Below are positions 44,192-55,750 of a DNA stretch of 64,000 nt, one piece after another. Within the stretch, counting starts at the first letter, position 1. The number at the start of each line of letters is the position of its first letter. The position numbers and the translations under genes are program-made. The stretch lies in contig OY755252.1 in the NCBI GenBank assembly GCA_963576725.1, positions 40,180,599-40,244,598 on the forward strand. The letters run 5' to 3'. Below the pieces are notes generated by a model. The model ran no database searches and was not told the DNA's origin. It saw only the letters and a program-made list of their open reading frames with translations. Source of the DNA: Azorinus chamasolen (taxonomy: Eukaryota; Mollusca; Bivalvia; Cardiida; Solecurtidae).

Positions 44192-44413
44192 TTAACTCTT
44201 TGCACGCTTGCACGATAAGTAATTTTTCGTCTGCAACAGTTGTCGTCTGCTTCAATTCTAAAACTAAAATTTCTCTCATTTCTTTGCAAAAATATGGTCA
44301 AAGTGACAAACAGTTTGGATCCTGATGAGACGCCGCATTATGCGGCGTCTCATCTGGTTCCAAACTGTTTGCATAAGTAATCCCAGTTTTGCCGCTAGCG
44401 TGCAAAGGGTTAA
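44192..44413. mobile_element. Family G MITE, intact
   Basis: TTAA 44192-44195 and 44410-44413. Ends ctctttgcacgcttgc / gctagcgtgcaaaggg. Hairpin caaacagtttggatcctgat / tctggttccaaactgtttg, apex gacgccgcattatgcggcgtc. Confidence 0.92.
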
Positions 44414-45028
44414 GCAGCCACCTAATGAACATCTATACATGAATTGATCACTTCAGAGTCTTCATTAACTTATTGTTTATAGGTAACATGTTAAAAAGGG
44501 AACTGTTGGCTTAAGACAAAATCTGTAGGATCAAATTTATATAATTTTATAAGCAAACAGAAATAATCTGGGTCTACTATGTTTGCAAAGGCATGAAAAG
44601 TCAAATGGTGTTTATATATAAAAGGAAGGGTTAGGTGCACCCATTTAATATGTTGACACATTGACATTTTATCATAGTAAATGTACTTTGTGATTTTGAA
44701 TGAATATCCTAAATGGGCAAAAACAGAAATTACATGCCAAACAAAACTATTATAGCTATTTTAGGCCTCAAATGGCAAAAATATATAGGATGTAGTAAAA
44801 AAAGGTGAGCTGTTATGTCAACAATAATATTTTAATTCTTTTTTTAAAAAATCACTCACATTTCAACTGGTAATGTATAGACATGTAAATTTACTATAAA
44901 CACTGTTTGAGTATTAATACATGTACATGTATATATTAACTCTGTGCATCATTGATGCGCATTTGTAACAAACTGAAAAAATATAGTGACAGATGAGATA
45001 CCAATAACCTTCAAAGATCTACAAATAT

Positions 45029-45270
45029 TTAACTCTTTACTCCATGAATATTTATGTAAGAAATAATGACATCATGAATATTAATTAGATTAATTGTTGT
45101 AAACGACACAGGCACTTTTGGCCATGGCAGAAACTGTAAAATCATATCTATACTATACCATAAGCAAACAGAGCAGACCCTGATCAGACGGCTCCTATAT
45201 GAGCTGTCTGGTCTGGGTCTATTCTGTTTGCAAAGGTGTAGAAAGGCATATTTATGGAGTAAAAAGTTAG
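45029..45270 (+). mobile_element. Family C MITE
   Basis: TTAA 45029-45032, ctctttactccatgaatatt. Hairpin 45162-45233. Right end mutated to gttag. Confidence 0.85.
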
Positions 45271-45358
45271 CTGATAAATACAGAGTAGACCCAGATCAGA
45301 TGGTCACTGAATACATCTGATCAGGGTCTGCTCTATTTGCTTATGAAACCATATAGAT

Positions 45359-45437
45359 CTGTTTTCTTTAGTCTCTGCTGTTTTCTTTAGTCTCTGCTGT
45401 TTTCTTTAGTCTCTGCTGTTTTCTTTAGTCTCTGCTT
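45359..45437 (+). repeat. 20 bp tandem repeat, four units
   Basis: tgttttctttagtctctgct repeated four times, inside a reversed C copy (about 45270-45536). Confidence 0.93.
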
Positions 45438-45686
45438 GTAAAAAAATCCCTTGTTCCTAATGTCTTATACAATTTCAGTCATTAATATTCATGATGTCAT
45501 TATTTCAAACATGAATATTTATAAGGTAAAGGATTAATGCTTTTTAATTAATAAATAGGGAGATAAGGAGACACAAAATCAGAACCAAACTTCTCCCTGA
45601 ATCCCATTACATTCTAGCTTGAGCCCAGTTGTCACAATTTTGGGAAATTTCTTTCCTTATCCACAGTTCTACATTATTGCTAAGAG

Positions 45687-45936
45687 TTAACCCTCTACTC
45701 CATAAAAGAAAACTATGACATCATGAATATTAATTAGATTATATTGTTATAATGGCTCATGAACATATGAAATTTTGGCCATGACAGAAACTGTAGAATC
45801 ATGTCTTTATTATTTCATAAGCAAACCGAGCAGAATCCGCTGACCCTGATCAGACAGCTTCTACAGGAGCTGTCTGATCTGGGTCTACTCTGTTTGCAAA
45901 GGCATAGTAAGGCATATTTATGGAGTAAAGGGTTAA
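45687..45936 (+). mobile_element. Family C MITE
   Basis: TTAA 45687-45690 and 45933-45936. Hairpin at about 45822-45899 with a 12 bp duplication in the left arm. Confidence 0.85.
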
Positions 45937-46368
45937 TCAGACAACAGAGACATGAACAGTGACGTATTCAACACATATCTAGCTGAAAAAAACTACTGTC
46001 TGCTAAAAAACTTCATCGGTTGTAATTTTTACTAACTTCTGATTCATTCAAGTTAATGCTGAATTTTAAAATGAACTAACCCAAAATCGGAACAGGTCAA
46101 GCTTATGGTGAATATTCTGGGATTTTTCCAAAGTAAAGTGTAATATAACAAACAGTGCCCTCTCAAGGAGCCCTCTCTCATCTGGGTTTACACTGTTTGC
46201 AAAGGACATTATTGACTTGTGTCCCACACAGTAAGGGTAATGAGAAACTACTGACCGAGGATCAATACAGCAGCTTGGATCCTGATAAAGGCTTGGGATA
46301 ACTGGATCCAAGCTGACTGCAAATGTAAGTTAGCAGGATAAGGAGGAACCCATTTATGCCCATATTAT

Positions 46369-46598
46369 TTAACCCTTTCCTCCATAGGCTATTTTTTATA
46401 TCCAACCACTTTGAATAAATCTACCAAAAAGGAGCATTAATTAGAGAAAAGGAAAATTTTAGAACTTTGAAATTTGAAACCATTGTGATAAATAGAGCAT
46501 TTGCTCCTATAGGAGCAAATGCTCTATTTATCACAATGGTTTCAATAGGTTATTTTTACAGAGGCGTAGAAAGGCGTATTTATGCAGGAAAGGGTTAA
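46369..46598 (-). mobile_element. Family A MITE, near-consensus
   Basis: TTAA 46369-46372 and 46595-46598. Perfect hairpin 46475-46544, apex gctcctataggagc at 46503-46516. Confidence 0.94.
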
Positions 46599-46993
46599 GG
46601 TGAACCCATCCAGATCTTACATTGGAACCCATCCATTTATCATGTTGAGGGAGCAGAGTAAATAAAATATGCTGAAATAAGCAATAAATAATTTATGGAT
46701 TAAGCATACAGTGAAGACCCTGATCTGGGTCAACACTATTTGGCTATGTCCCTTTTTTAGGGGACACTGGGCACTCATGGTTTCAAACCCTCATTGTGTT
46801 TGTGTACTTATAAAAGTAATTGTGTCATGTTTCAATTGTTCATAATGAGGAAATGTACCATTAACACCCTAAATATTGAACCAGACAAAGCTAATAGTTT
46901 AGATCCAAATCCTTAAGGAGCAGTTTGTTCAGTGTCTACACTATTGGCTACACCATTCTGTTTGTTTCATATTTAAAGTTATTGAAATGGTGT

Positions 46994-47223
46994 TTAACCC
47001 ATTCCCACTTAGGCTATTTTTAGATCCAATCTCTTTCACTAAATCTACCAAAAAGGAGCATTTACTAGAGAAAAGGATTTTTTTCTGAATTGTGTAGTTT
47101 TGAAATCATTGTGATAAATAGAGCATTTGCTCCTGTGGAGCAAATAATCTATTTATCACAATGGTTTCACAAAGTGACTTTTACAGAAGTGTCAAAAGGC
47201 GTTAATATGCGGGAATGGGTTAA
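46994..47223 (-). mobile_element. Family A MITE just downstream of ERGIC3 stop
   Basis: TTAA 46994-46997 and 47220-47223. About 210 bp beyond the stop codon, so possibly in the 3' UTR. Confidence 0.92.
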
Positions 47224-47432
47224 TTGACTTATTCAGCTTTACAAACTAGTTGAGAGCGGAAACAAGAAACCTAAAATTTGGGTAAGCATGATACTCATTC
47301 ACTACACATTGAAGCTAATCAATAAATACAAAAATATAATTTGTTGTAAAATTGGATTTGAATGAAAACTAAATCAGAGACTCTTCAGCAATAAATGGAT
47401 TTCCAGCGAGATATTCCAATCCTCCATTTGGC

Positions 47433-47512
47433 TCACGTTGCCTTGCCTAGTTCTATCTTCTTCTGTAGGGCCCGCGCAGAGTGGTATATAAAGGAGTCTA
47501 TTAAACCAGCAA
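47433..47512 (-). CDS. ERGIC3: ERGIC3 last coding exon and stop
   Basis: 80 nt, VAGLIDSFIYHSARALQKKI to TGA. Acceptor aatttttcag. The cytosolic tail ends LGKAT, close to the family's usual end. Confidence 0.92.
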
Positions 47513-50500
47513 CTGAAAAATTATAAGATAATTATTTCAACTCTTCATTCCATATACATGTAGATGCCTTTTGACACATTTTGCAACCAGAGTAGACCTA
47601 GATCAGAAGGCTCCTGTAGAAACCGTCTGTTCATGGTCTGCTCAGTTTGCTTATAGAATACCCTTGATTTGACTCTGTATGGTTTGATATAAAATATAAA
47701 ACAAGCAAATTTTCTGAATTGATATCCCCAGCCAACAAGTGTTGGCCTGAGTACTTAACTGAATCATTGACCAGACCAACAACAAGGTTAGGTTTTGCCA
47801 AACAAAGGGCCATAACTTTGGTATTCCAAGATCACTGTGAGTAATACTTGAAGGCCCACATTTCCTTATAGCACTAAACATTTACACAGTTTCATAGATA
47901 AATTCCAAAACATTTCTGAAATATATGACTCCAAACACAATGGTTTCAAACTACAAAATTCTAAAAAAAATCCTTTTCTCTAGTTAATACTCTTTTTCAG
48001 TAGATTAATTAAACAAGAGGGCCATGATGGCCCTTAATCGCTCACCTGTTTGTAACAGATTTATGATTTCAATGACAGATTAAAGGTCTAGGCCTTACAG
48101 TTTTGGAGAAGAAGATTCTTAAAGATTTTCATATGAAAAACTGATAAGCCCCAGGGCGGGGCCATTTTTGGCCCAAGGGTTATAATTTGAACAATCTTGG
48201 TAGAAAACCATTAGATTATGCTACAAACCAAATATCAAGGGTCTAGATCTTACAGTTTTGGAGGAGAAGATTTTTAAAGATTTTCCTATGAAAAACTGAT
48301 AAGCCCCAGGGTGGGGCTATTTTTGGTCTGGGGGTCATTATTTGATTAATCTTGGTAGAGGACCATTAGATAATGCTACATACCAAATATCAAAGGTCTA
48401 TGCCTTACAGTTTCAGAGAAGAAGATTTTTAAAGATTTTCCTATGAAAATCTGATAAGCTCCGGGGCGGGCCATTTTTGGCCCAGGGGTCATAATTTGAA
48501 CAATCTTAGTAGAGGACCATTAGATCATGCTACATACCAAATATCAAAGGTCTATGCCTTACAGTTTCAGAGAAGAAGATTTTTAAAGATTTTCCTATGA
48601 AAAACTGATATCCCCGGGGCAGGGCCATTTTTGGCCCGGGGGACATAATTTGAACAATCTTTATAGAGGACCATTACATCATGCTACATACCAAATATCA
48701 AAGCTCTTGGCTTTGTGATTCCAGAGAAGAAGATGTTTAAGTAAATTGTTGACGCCCGCACGTACGCACGATGCGCATATGCACGACGACGGACGCCAGA
48801 CACAGGATCATCCCAATAGCTCACCTTGGCACTTTGTGCCAGGTGAGCTAAAAAGGATGGGTTTAAAAATAGCCTAGGAGACAATGAGTTAAAGGACAAA
48901 CAATCATAGATAGATATATTCAGCTTTCTTACCTGTAAAAATACCTCCTATTATGGCACAAACTCCAGTCAGAAAATGCATAAATGATCTGGAATGAAAC
49001 ATATAAATGCATAAATGATCTGGAACGAAACATAAATAACTGTTTCATTATATCAAAATTTCAGTCTCAGCTATTTTCAAATTTTTAAAATGAAACATGT
49101 CAAAACAAGAAATATGAAAATTCCATGAGCACAGGGACTTATAATGCACAGACAGTTTTCAGTGACAGATCATATAATTTACAATTTTCATGCATTTGAA
49201 AGGTTTACATTAATATAAACAAATCAGAATATGCTTATCTAAATGTATCAGATTCATTAATTGTAATGAAACAAAAGATAATCTGCAATGTAGCAAATCA
49301 GAAGTAAGCAAATTTCACCTGATTCAAAGTTTCAACAAAATGTAACCAATCAAATGCAACAAATTGGAAATGTAGCCAATTAGTACTGAGCATCACCTAC
49401 CTGCGTTTCTCTGTATATTTCACCATCATGGGAGACAACTCATACGTAACAAACATGCCTGGTAATCCAGTCTCTCCCATCAGGCCTATAACTTTGGAAT
49501 GTTTGGTTGCTGAAAACTGATTGGTGTATTTTGTCTGAAAAGCAAGAAAACAGACAATTAACCCTTTACCTCATAAAGACGTTTTGTCAAACAATTGCAA
49601 ACAGAGTAGACCCAGATTAGATGGTTCTTGTCTTGTTAGAACTAGAGGTGATGAATACCCCTGCAGACAGTCTTAATTGCATATCTAAGGGCCGATAACT
49701 CCTGTATGTAAGATACTGAAAAACTTTATCATAGTTATTATGTACATGTATATCAAATATAAATTCAATATCTTTAAAATTGAAGAAGTAAGTTTGTGAC
49801 TCCAACTACACATCCTGCAGGCCCAAATGACAAAAGGGGACATAATTCTGCAATGCCCTGAGCTAAACACATGAAAATTAAATCTTGCACATCTACTATT
49901 CATGGTTATTATCTATGCCCAACACAAATTCAACTAGAGCTATCACTAACGGTGATTAATACTCTCACAAACCACCTTGTCACCAGATCCAATATGACTT
50001 CAATACATGAGACAATAGCTCAATAATCCTTTAATCCACACTTGTGAAAAGAAGATTTTTAAAGTCAAATCAGGAAACGACTCACATGAAAATTATGTCA
50101 CACACATCTACACATCATTATAAATGCATATGAATTTTTTTAGGTTCATTGGTGAAGTAATGTAGAAGTATTACTTTGCATCACATGATTTTTAGGGTTC
50201 AATCAGGGGCAATAACTCTAATTTTTGGAATGACTTGTATGAAATTAATGTGATCAACATCTACACTTCATTATAAATGCATATGCAAAATCTGAGCTTC
50301 ATTGGTGCGGAATTTAATGCAGAAGTAGTTTGCTTCACGAGGTTGTTTTTTTAAGTCCAGTCAGGGGCAGTAACTCTGTAACTCTTGGAATGACTCCTAT
50401 GACTGCACTTCCTCTTCTCAACCTCTATCCATGTTTAAAGTTACATAAATATACCAACAACTTGTTAGAAGTTGTACTCCTTACAAAAATGCTTATGAAA

Positions 50501-52035
50501 AGTAACGAAGGGAAATAATACCCTTAAAAATGAATTTAGAGTTACAACCCTTGTTGAATGCATGTCCTCTGATCACCCTCTATCCACATATAAAGTTTCA
50601 CAGTTGTGCCTACAATACTTGAGAAGTTATGCTCGGACAAAAAATTGTTTCTGAAAATGAATTTAGAGTTACAACCCTTGTTCACTGCACATCCTCCCAT
50701 CACCAACTATCAATATACATACATAAAGTTTCACAGTTGTGCCTATAATACTTTAGGAGTAATGCTACGGACAAAAACCGGGACAGATGGAAGGAAGGAC
50801 TGACGGAAAGACGGATGGACACACGGACATGCGATTTCTTTAGAAGTGGGGGTATAATAACTTTCAAACTGAAAGAGGTGTTTGTGACACCAACTACCAA
50901 TGTTTCATACCAAAATGACAAAAATTACTCAGAGTTCAAGGGGAGATAATTCAGCACTGCCCCATGCCAAACACATGAAAATTGTGTCTTGCACATCTAA
51001 TATTTGTGGTTAGTATATATGCAAAATAAAAAATTAATAATTTCAAATTGAAGGAGGAGCTTGCTACACCATCTACCAATATTTAAATGCGGACGGACCG
51101 ACTATTCAACTGACCAACCGACCAGCATGATTCCAGTATACCCCCTCAAACTTTGATGTAGTAAGTTATAATATTAGTATAGTACAAATTTGTCTCTTAC
51201 CTGGAAACAGTTAAAGCAACCAAATGAAGAAATGTTAGGTATTTAAAAGCAAGTGGCTGCTTAATGCAGAACAGAAGTACATGTATTGCAGTAATTATAT
51301 ACTGCAGAAATGATATTCTTTTTAACCCATTCCCTCATATTGACGATTTTTGACGACTCTGTAAAAGTCACTTTGTGAAACCATTGTGATAAATAGAGCA
51401 TTTGCTCCTATAGGAGCAAATGCTCTATTTATCACAATGGTTTCAAACTACAAAATTCAAAAGTTTTCCTTTTCTCTAGTTAATGCTCCTTTCCAGTAGA
51501 TTTATTCAAAGAGGTAGGATCTAATAATAGCCTAAGAGGTAATGGGTTAAGACAGGCAGAAGCTTATTGCAGATCAACTTATGCAGATACTCCCATAACC
51601 GTTTTCCCTTTCAATATTCATGTATGGTAAGAAATAACAATATCATGAATATTTATTTGCTGAATTTTCACAATGTAAATTTTCAAGGGATTTTTTTTGC
51701 TTTGAAAAAAACTTTAGATTCAGATCAGTATCATATCATTGGCAAACATAGCAGACCAGGTTGCTCCTATAGGAGCCATCTAATCTGGGTCTAGTCCATT
51801 TGCAAAGGAGCACTTATATGAATGAAAGGGTTACATACTAAAATCATCATTTCTCCATCAACATCTCAAAGAGTGGTCACAATATAGGTGGTGGTTGAGA
51901 AATAAATGAGTTATGAAAATGTTTCAATTTACATATATCTTATAATTATGGGTGACTGTGGGATACTTACAGTTCCATCCACACTGGTGTAAGTAGTAGG
52001 CACCACTTTAATGAAATACTGAAACATGGTCTGTT
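47433..52035 (-). CDS. ERGIC3: ERGIC3 (ERV46-like) C-terminal exons, 5' part not found
   Basis: ERGIC3 is a cargo receptor that cycles between ER and cis-Golgi in a complex with ERGIC2. Four minus-strand exons in coding order: 51971-52035, 49401-49534, 48933-48988, 47433-47512. Phases agree (335 nt, about the last 110 of about 380 family residues). Diagnostic segments are MFQYFIKVVPTTYTSVDGT, then TNQFSATKHSK, LPGMFVTYELSPMMVKYTEK, then FMHFLTGVCAIIGGIFTVAG spanning the C-terminal membrane helix, and the cytosolic end IYHSARALQKKIELGKAT with TGA at 47433-47435. The first exon seen begins mid-codon with an acceptor, so it is internal. I found no earlier exons between 52036 and 64000. Either they lie beyond the right edge with ROMO1 inside an intron, or this copy is truncated. 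Confidence 0.92.
48013..48854. mobile_element. Tandem-cored element (same family as 27921-29724) inside an A copy
   Basis: Left caagagggccatgatggccc hairpin, five units of about 155 bp (gaagatttttaaagattttc), cgcacgtacgcacg microsatellite, right end caccttggcactttgtgcca / ggtgagctaaaaa. Flanked by the two parts of an A element (47934-48012, 48855-48892). Confidence 0.86.
48933..48988 (-). CDS. ERGIC3: ERGIC3 internal exon (membrane helix)
   Basis: 56 nt, SFMHFLTGVCAIIGGIFT. Donor GTAAGA. The acceptor region is duplicated just upstream (see the 31 bp repeat at 48981-49024). Confidence 0.9.
48975..49024 (-). repeat. 31 bp tandem duplication of the ERGIC3 exon acceptor
   Basis: The block gcataaatgatctggaa(t/c)gaaacat is present twice, so the minus strand carries two consecutive ccag/ATCATTTATGCATTT acceptors 31 nt apart. 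Using the outer one would insert 31 nt and shift the frame. Confidence 0.85.
49401..49534 (-). CDS. ERGIC3: ERGIC3 internal exon (YELSPMMVKYTEK)
   Basis: 134 nt, acceptor ttttcag, donor GTAGGT. Ends the lumenal domain at VTYELSPMMVKYTEKR. Confidence 0.92.
49636..51160. repeat. Decayed tandem-repeat element in ERGIC3 intron
   Basis: Units such as tataaagtttcacagttgtg + cctacaatact recur near 50590 and 50725, with aacacatgaaaatt(a/g) units at 49866 and 50970 and a gacggaaagacgg microsatellite at 50790-50830. Ends not defined. Confidence 0.6.
51322..51550 (+). mobile_element. Family A MITE
   Basis: TTAA 51322-51325 and 51547-51550. Perfect hairpin 51378-51446, apex gctcctataggagc. Confidence 0.93.
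51597..51834 (+). mobile_element. Family C MITE
   Basis: aaccgttttccctttcaata start. Hairpin ggcaaacatagcagaccagg / ctgggtctagtccatttgc. End gaatgaaagggtta. Confidence 0.75.
51971..52035 (-). CDS. ERGIC3: ERGIC3 internal exon (QTMFQYFIKVVP)
   Basis: 65 nt, acceptor ctttcag, donor GTAAGT. Lumenal domain segment QTMFQYFIKVVPTTYTSVDG. Needs one base from an upstream exon. Confidence 0.9.
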
Positions 52036-52111
52036 CTGAAAGTATAAATTAAAATGCACTAAGTACTGAGACACTCAATCTTACCTCTCCACCAGGTTGT
52101 AAAGTTGAATA

Positions 52112-52315
52112 CAGCAAAACCTCTCTAAACCGGAATTCTAGATGAGAAGAATTTGGATACTTTTAGGCAGGTGGCTGCTTAATGCAGGGTGAAAGTCATG
52201 CAGAAAGCTCCTAGTGGAGCTTTCTGCATGACTTTCACCCTGCATTAAGCTGCCACCTGTCCCCAAGACCGATATTTATACTAAATTTAACGTCCGGTTT
52301 AGAGAGGTTTTACTG
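52112..52315. mobile_element. Family D MITE, 204 bp, variant core
   Basis: TA-flanked cagcaaaacctctctaaacc ... ggtttagagaggttttactg. Arms gtcatgcagaaagctcc / ggagctttctgcatgac. Sits 76 bp upstream of an ERGIC3 acceptor. Confidence 0.93.
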
Positions 52316-53053
52316 TACATGTAATTTGGCACCATTGTGAGAACTGATATAGTTGAAAACAGTGTAGATGGTGATCAAATGGCTGTCTGATCTGGATCTG
52401 CTCTGTTTACTTATGAAATATTTATAAATTTGATTCAACAGTTTCTTCCAAGGCCAAAATTTTAAAAAAAATAATCTAATTAACCCATTACTCCATAGAT
52501 ATGCCTTTGGAGTAATGGGTCAAATAGAATTTTTTCCAAGTTTCCAAGTTTTCACTACATGACATATTTATGTATGGAAAACTAGCCCTGCCAATGGCGG
52601 CCATACTTTTTAAAGTATGAAAATAATATGAAATAATTTGGTAAATGATAACAACTATGGATTATCTATGTATTTCAACTGAAGAACATTTTTGTAAAAT
52701 GATTTTTAATTTGGAGCAGTAGATCTAGTTTCTGAAAAAAAACACAACTGTATTTCTTATTTATCACAATGGTTTCAAGAAGTGAATATTACAGAGCCAT
52801 TGAAAGGCGTATTTATGTAGGAAAGGGTTAATTATCACAACGTTGATATTTTTTCAGTGTATTGCTATTGTTACCATGTTACTTGCACAATATTGAAATA
52901 AATCTTATCTACATTCAATATAGTACAGAATTATACTCTAAACATTTATTTTATACACATTTACTGCAATTTCCACATTTTATCACATTTCATTGCTGCT
53001 CTACAATAAGAGTTTACATGTGTTATTTATGTCAACGAAAAAAAATGCTTCAC

Positions 53054-53060
53054 AAAAAAG
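53054..53060 (-). terminator. Pol III T-run terminator of tRNA-Pro
   Basis: On the minus strand, TTTTTT follows the tRNA 3' end by two bases. A second T8 run lies about 15 bases further on. Confidence 0.8.
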
Positions 53061-53062
53061 TG

Positions 53063-53134
53063 GGGCCAAGCCGGGAGTCGAACCCGGGACCTCTCGCACC
53101 CGAAGCGAGAATCATACCCCTAGACCACTTGGCC
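53063..53134 (-). tRNA. tRNA-Pro (anticodon CGG)
   Basis: 72 nt cloverleaf on the minus strand. Acceptor stem GGCCAAG/CTTGGCC (7 bp), A box TGGTCTAGGGGT, anticodon stem CTCGC/GCGAG with loop TTCGGGT (anticodon CGG), B box GGTTCGACTCC, discriminator C. No intron. CCA is not encoded in full, as expected in a eukaryote. A run of six T on the minus strand (53055-53060) is a pol III terminator. A stand-alone gene rather than a SINE head, since no tail follows. Confidence 0.96.
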
Positions 53135-53880
53135 TGACACCGTTTCCTGCACGCTATGCGCTATAGATAGCCGAGGCCATTATCTAGGTCGACGTACACT
53201 CGACTGGTTCTTCGCATTTATGAATATTTCAACTTGCAACGCATCGAATACATACAGAATTTTAAACCAGTCTACACAAAACTAACATGGTGGAAAAGTC
53301 GCATTGACAGTTACGTGACCTTTTTAACGTGCATTAACGAGACAGTAGCAATAACACAATTTTCCAAGGTACGTTTGAATTCACAAAAACACGTTTCACA
53401 AAGACGATTTTTATAAACTTGACAACAGACTGCCATTAAAGTAGAGAGTAACGAATACATGTTTGCATGCCTGTGGGTGGGGTAATTCAAAATCGTTGAA
53501 TTTGTTCAATGCTGGTGTGTATTTCGTCATTTTAATGTCTGTAATTCTTGTGCAATTAGAATACACAGTACTTGCGAACATTTATGGGATACATTTCACA
53601 ATTATGCGATTTAAGGTAGCCACAAGTGTTTGCACTATGTGGCGATTGAAAGCCGGCAGTGTTTGGTGCTGTCGCTCAAGTCCCACCTTAACCCTTTCCC
53701 TGTTGAATATTCATATAAGAAATAATGGCATCATGAATTTTATTAGCTGGACTACAATGTACACATAAATTGTTGTTAGCATTTCATAACATCTTGAACC
53801 CTGATGATGACCAGACTGCTCCTACAATGGTGGTGATCACATTCATTCTTTACATACCTGTCAATTGATGGTCAGAACAT
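53135..53880. other. CpG-richer flank of the tRNA gene
   Basis: Contains several CpG in tagccgaggccattatctag and gtcgacgtacactcgac. Could be a ROMO1 promoter, but no first exon can be fixed. A C-family fragment starts at 53690. Confidence 0.35.
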
Positions 53881-53889
53881 GTTTAAGAG

Positions 53890-54980
53890 GGGTGCTGGAG
53901 AAATCGCCTAGTGACGAAATCGCCTACAATTAGATATATAGTAAACCAGTTGGAGAAATCGCCTAGAAAGCAATTATATAGTGATTGTATTTCGCACCCA
54001 TGGTGCAGGTAGTGATGACATGAGTGAACTATACAGAGTGTTTGTAACAAGAATAAATTGTCCTGTTGTGTTGTTTTCCAAATCAAGATGACCAAGATTG
54101 GACGATCAGTGCGGCCCCTGATCACCACCTGAAATTTGACAGCCCAATATTACAGGGGTTGATAATTATATACCGAATATTAGCAGAAAGTGAAAATGTC
54201 ATACGCACGAAATAAGTTATAATATGAGTCTTACTTCTTGTTAGATGATCTGCATCCAATACATTTTCGAAATGCAATTTTAGTTAGTACAAAATGTCGG
54301 TAAAAAATCAAAAAAATCTTGTCGGTGGTCTGTGGAATTATTCACTTCCTATGAAGTGACGTATCCCATTACGTCCCATTATAATAATTTTATTTTTTAC
54401 TGTGATAACGGACAGTTTTTATAATAATATTTCTAATCAATTTACTGGATCCAGATCACATTACAGTGATTAAGACTTAGATATTTTTACTTATGCCATA
54501 ACTATTGATATCAGATATTTTTACTTATGCCATAACTATTGATATCATTATCGCTCTTTTTACCATTTTCTGTCAAAGTCAATGTAGTGATCAGGGGTTA
54601 CACTGATCAGATCCAGATCATCTGATTAGACATAAGACTCATACAATAACCTGTTCCGTGCGTATGACATTTTTACTTTCTGCATAAATATTATAATTAT
54701 CGCTCCTTATACATAAATATCTTCTGTCAAATTGATTCTATGTAGTGATCAGGGGCTACACTGATCGATCAATCTTGGTCAATCTTGATCTGGAAAATAA
54801 TACCACATAACAATTTAATCTTGTTACAAACATTCTTTAAAGTTCTGTCATGTTAACCGTCCTGTACCATAGGTGCGAAATACAAACACTATATAATTGC
54901 TTTCTAGGCGATTTCTCCAATTGGTTTACTATATATCTAATTGTAGGCGATTTCGTCACTAGGCGATTTCTCCGTAAACC
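53890..54980. mobile_element. Foldback element with 9 bp TSD (MULE-like), 1091 bp
   Basis: Perfect direct repeat GTTTAAGAG (53881-53889, 54981-54989). Inverted arms extend about 370 bp from each end (ggagaaatcgcctagtgacg both ways), with two further partial copies of the right arm inside. No transposase frame. Confidence 0.93.
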
Positions 54981-54989
54981 GTTTAAGAG

Positions 54990-55622
54990 TGTGGTATTAA
55001 TAGCAGGGGCCGCTAGGATCCCAAGTGGGTCCAGGGTAAAGCTTTGGTCGTGGGCCCAGGGGGCTGAAGCTCCAGAAATATTACCATTTTAAAGATGTGA
55101 CAAAGGCTTTTCCTGACAGCTTATAATATTGGATCATCGTTTGTTGTGCATGACCTAATGGCGATTCAGTCAAAATAATGGATCGTAATCAGTAATTGCG
55201 GTAATTATGAGCGGATTTAAGGGGTTTTGAAGGCAATTTAAGAGTTCAATGGCCATATTCCATTTTTTTTCAAGAAATTAGAAAATGTGTGTGTGATACT
55301 GAACTAAGTGTATGAGCGTGATTTAGACATAAAATGTGTGTGACACATGCACAAAGCGTGTGTCTTGACAGGTATGTCTTTTTAATTGACTCCTTGAGAC
55401 AATTCTAAAGAATGGTTGCAGCATTGAATTTGGTGGAGATTATCATAGGAGATATTCTTGAAGTTGAAAATATTTTACTTTGGCATCTTATCTAGCCCTA
55501 AGATAAACAAATTATTTGAACTGGCAGACTGTTACACTACAGGCTGTGACTGTGTAACAAGTAGGGTATTAGTTGACATAGTTATCAGAAGTTGACTCAA
55601 TTATAAATGCATTTCGTTTCAG
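54990..55622. other. ROMO1 upstream/intronic flank
   Basis: No gene seen. A decayed E fragment is at about 55385-55495 (ctccttgagacaattctaaa, gcatcttatctag). Confidence 0.4.
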
Positions 55623-55750
55623 ATGCCAGTTCCACAAGGACAGTTTAGACAAGGTCCCTCATGTTGGGATAAAATTAAACTTGGTTTTACGATGGGCTTC
55701 TGTGTTGGTTTAGCAACTGGAGTAATATTTGGTGGCTTTAATGGTTTAAG
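55623..55750 (+). CDS. ROMO1: ROMO1 coding exon 1
   Basis: Residues 1-42 plus two bases. Acceptor AG at 55621-55622 abuts the ATG. Donor AG|GTGAGG. Confidence 0.94.

Noticed and set aside
52862..53137. 91-codon ORF overlapping the tRNA
   Set aside because: Chance frame. The tRNA cloverleaf on the other strand accounts for the conserved part.
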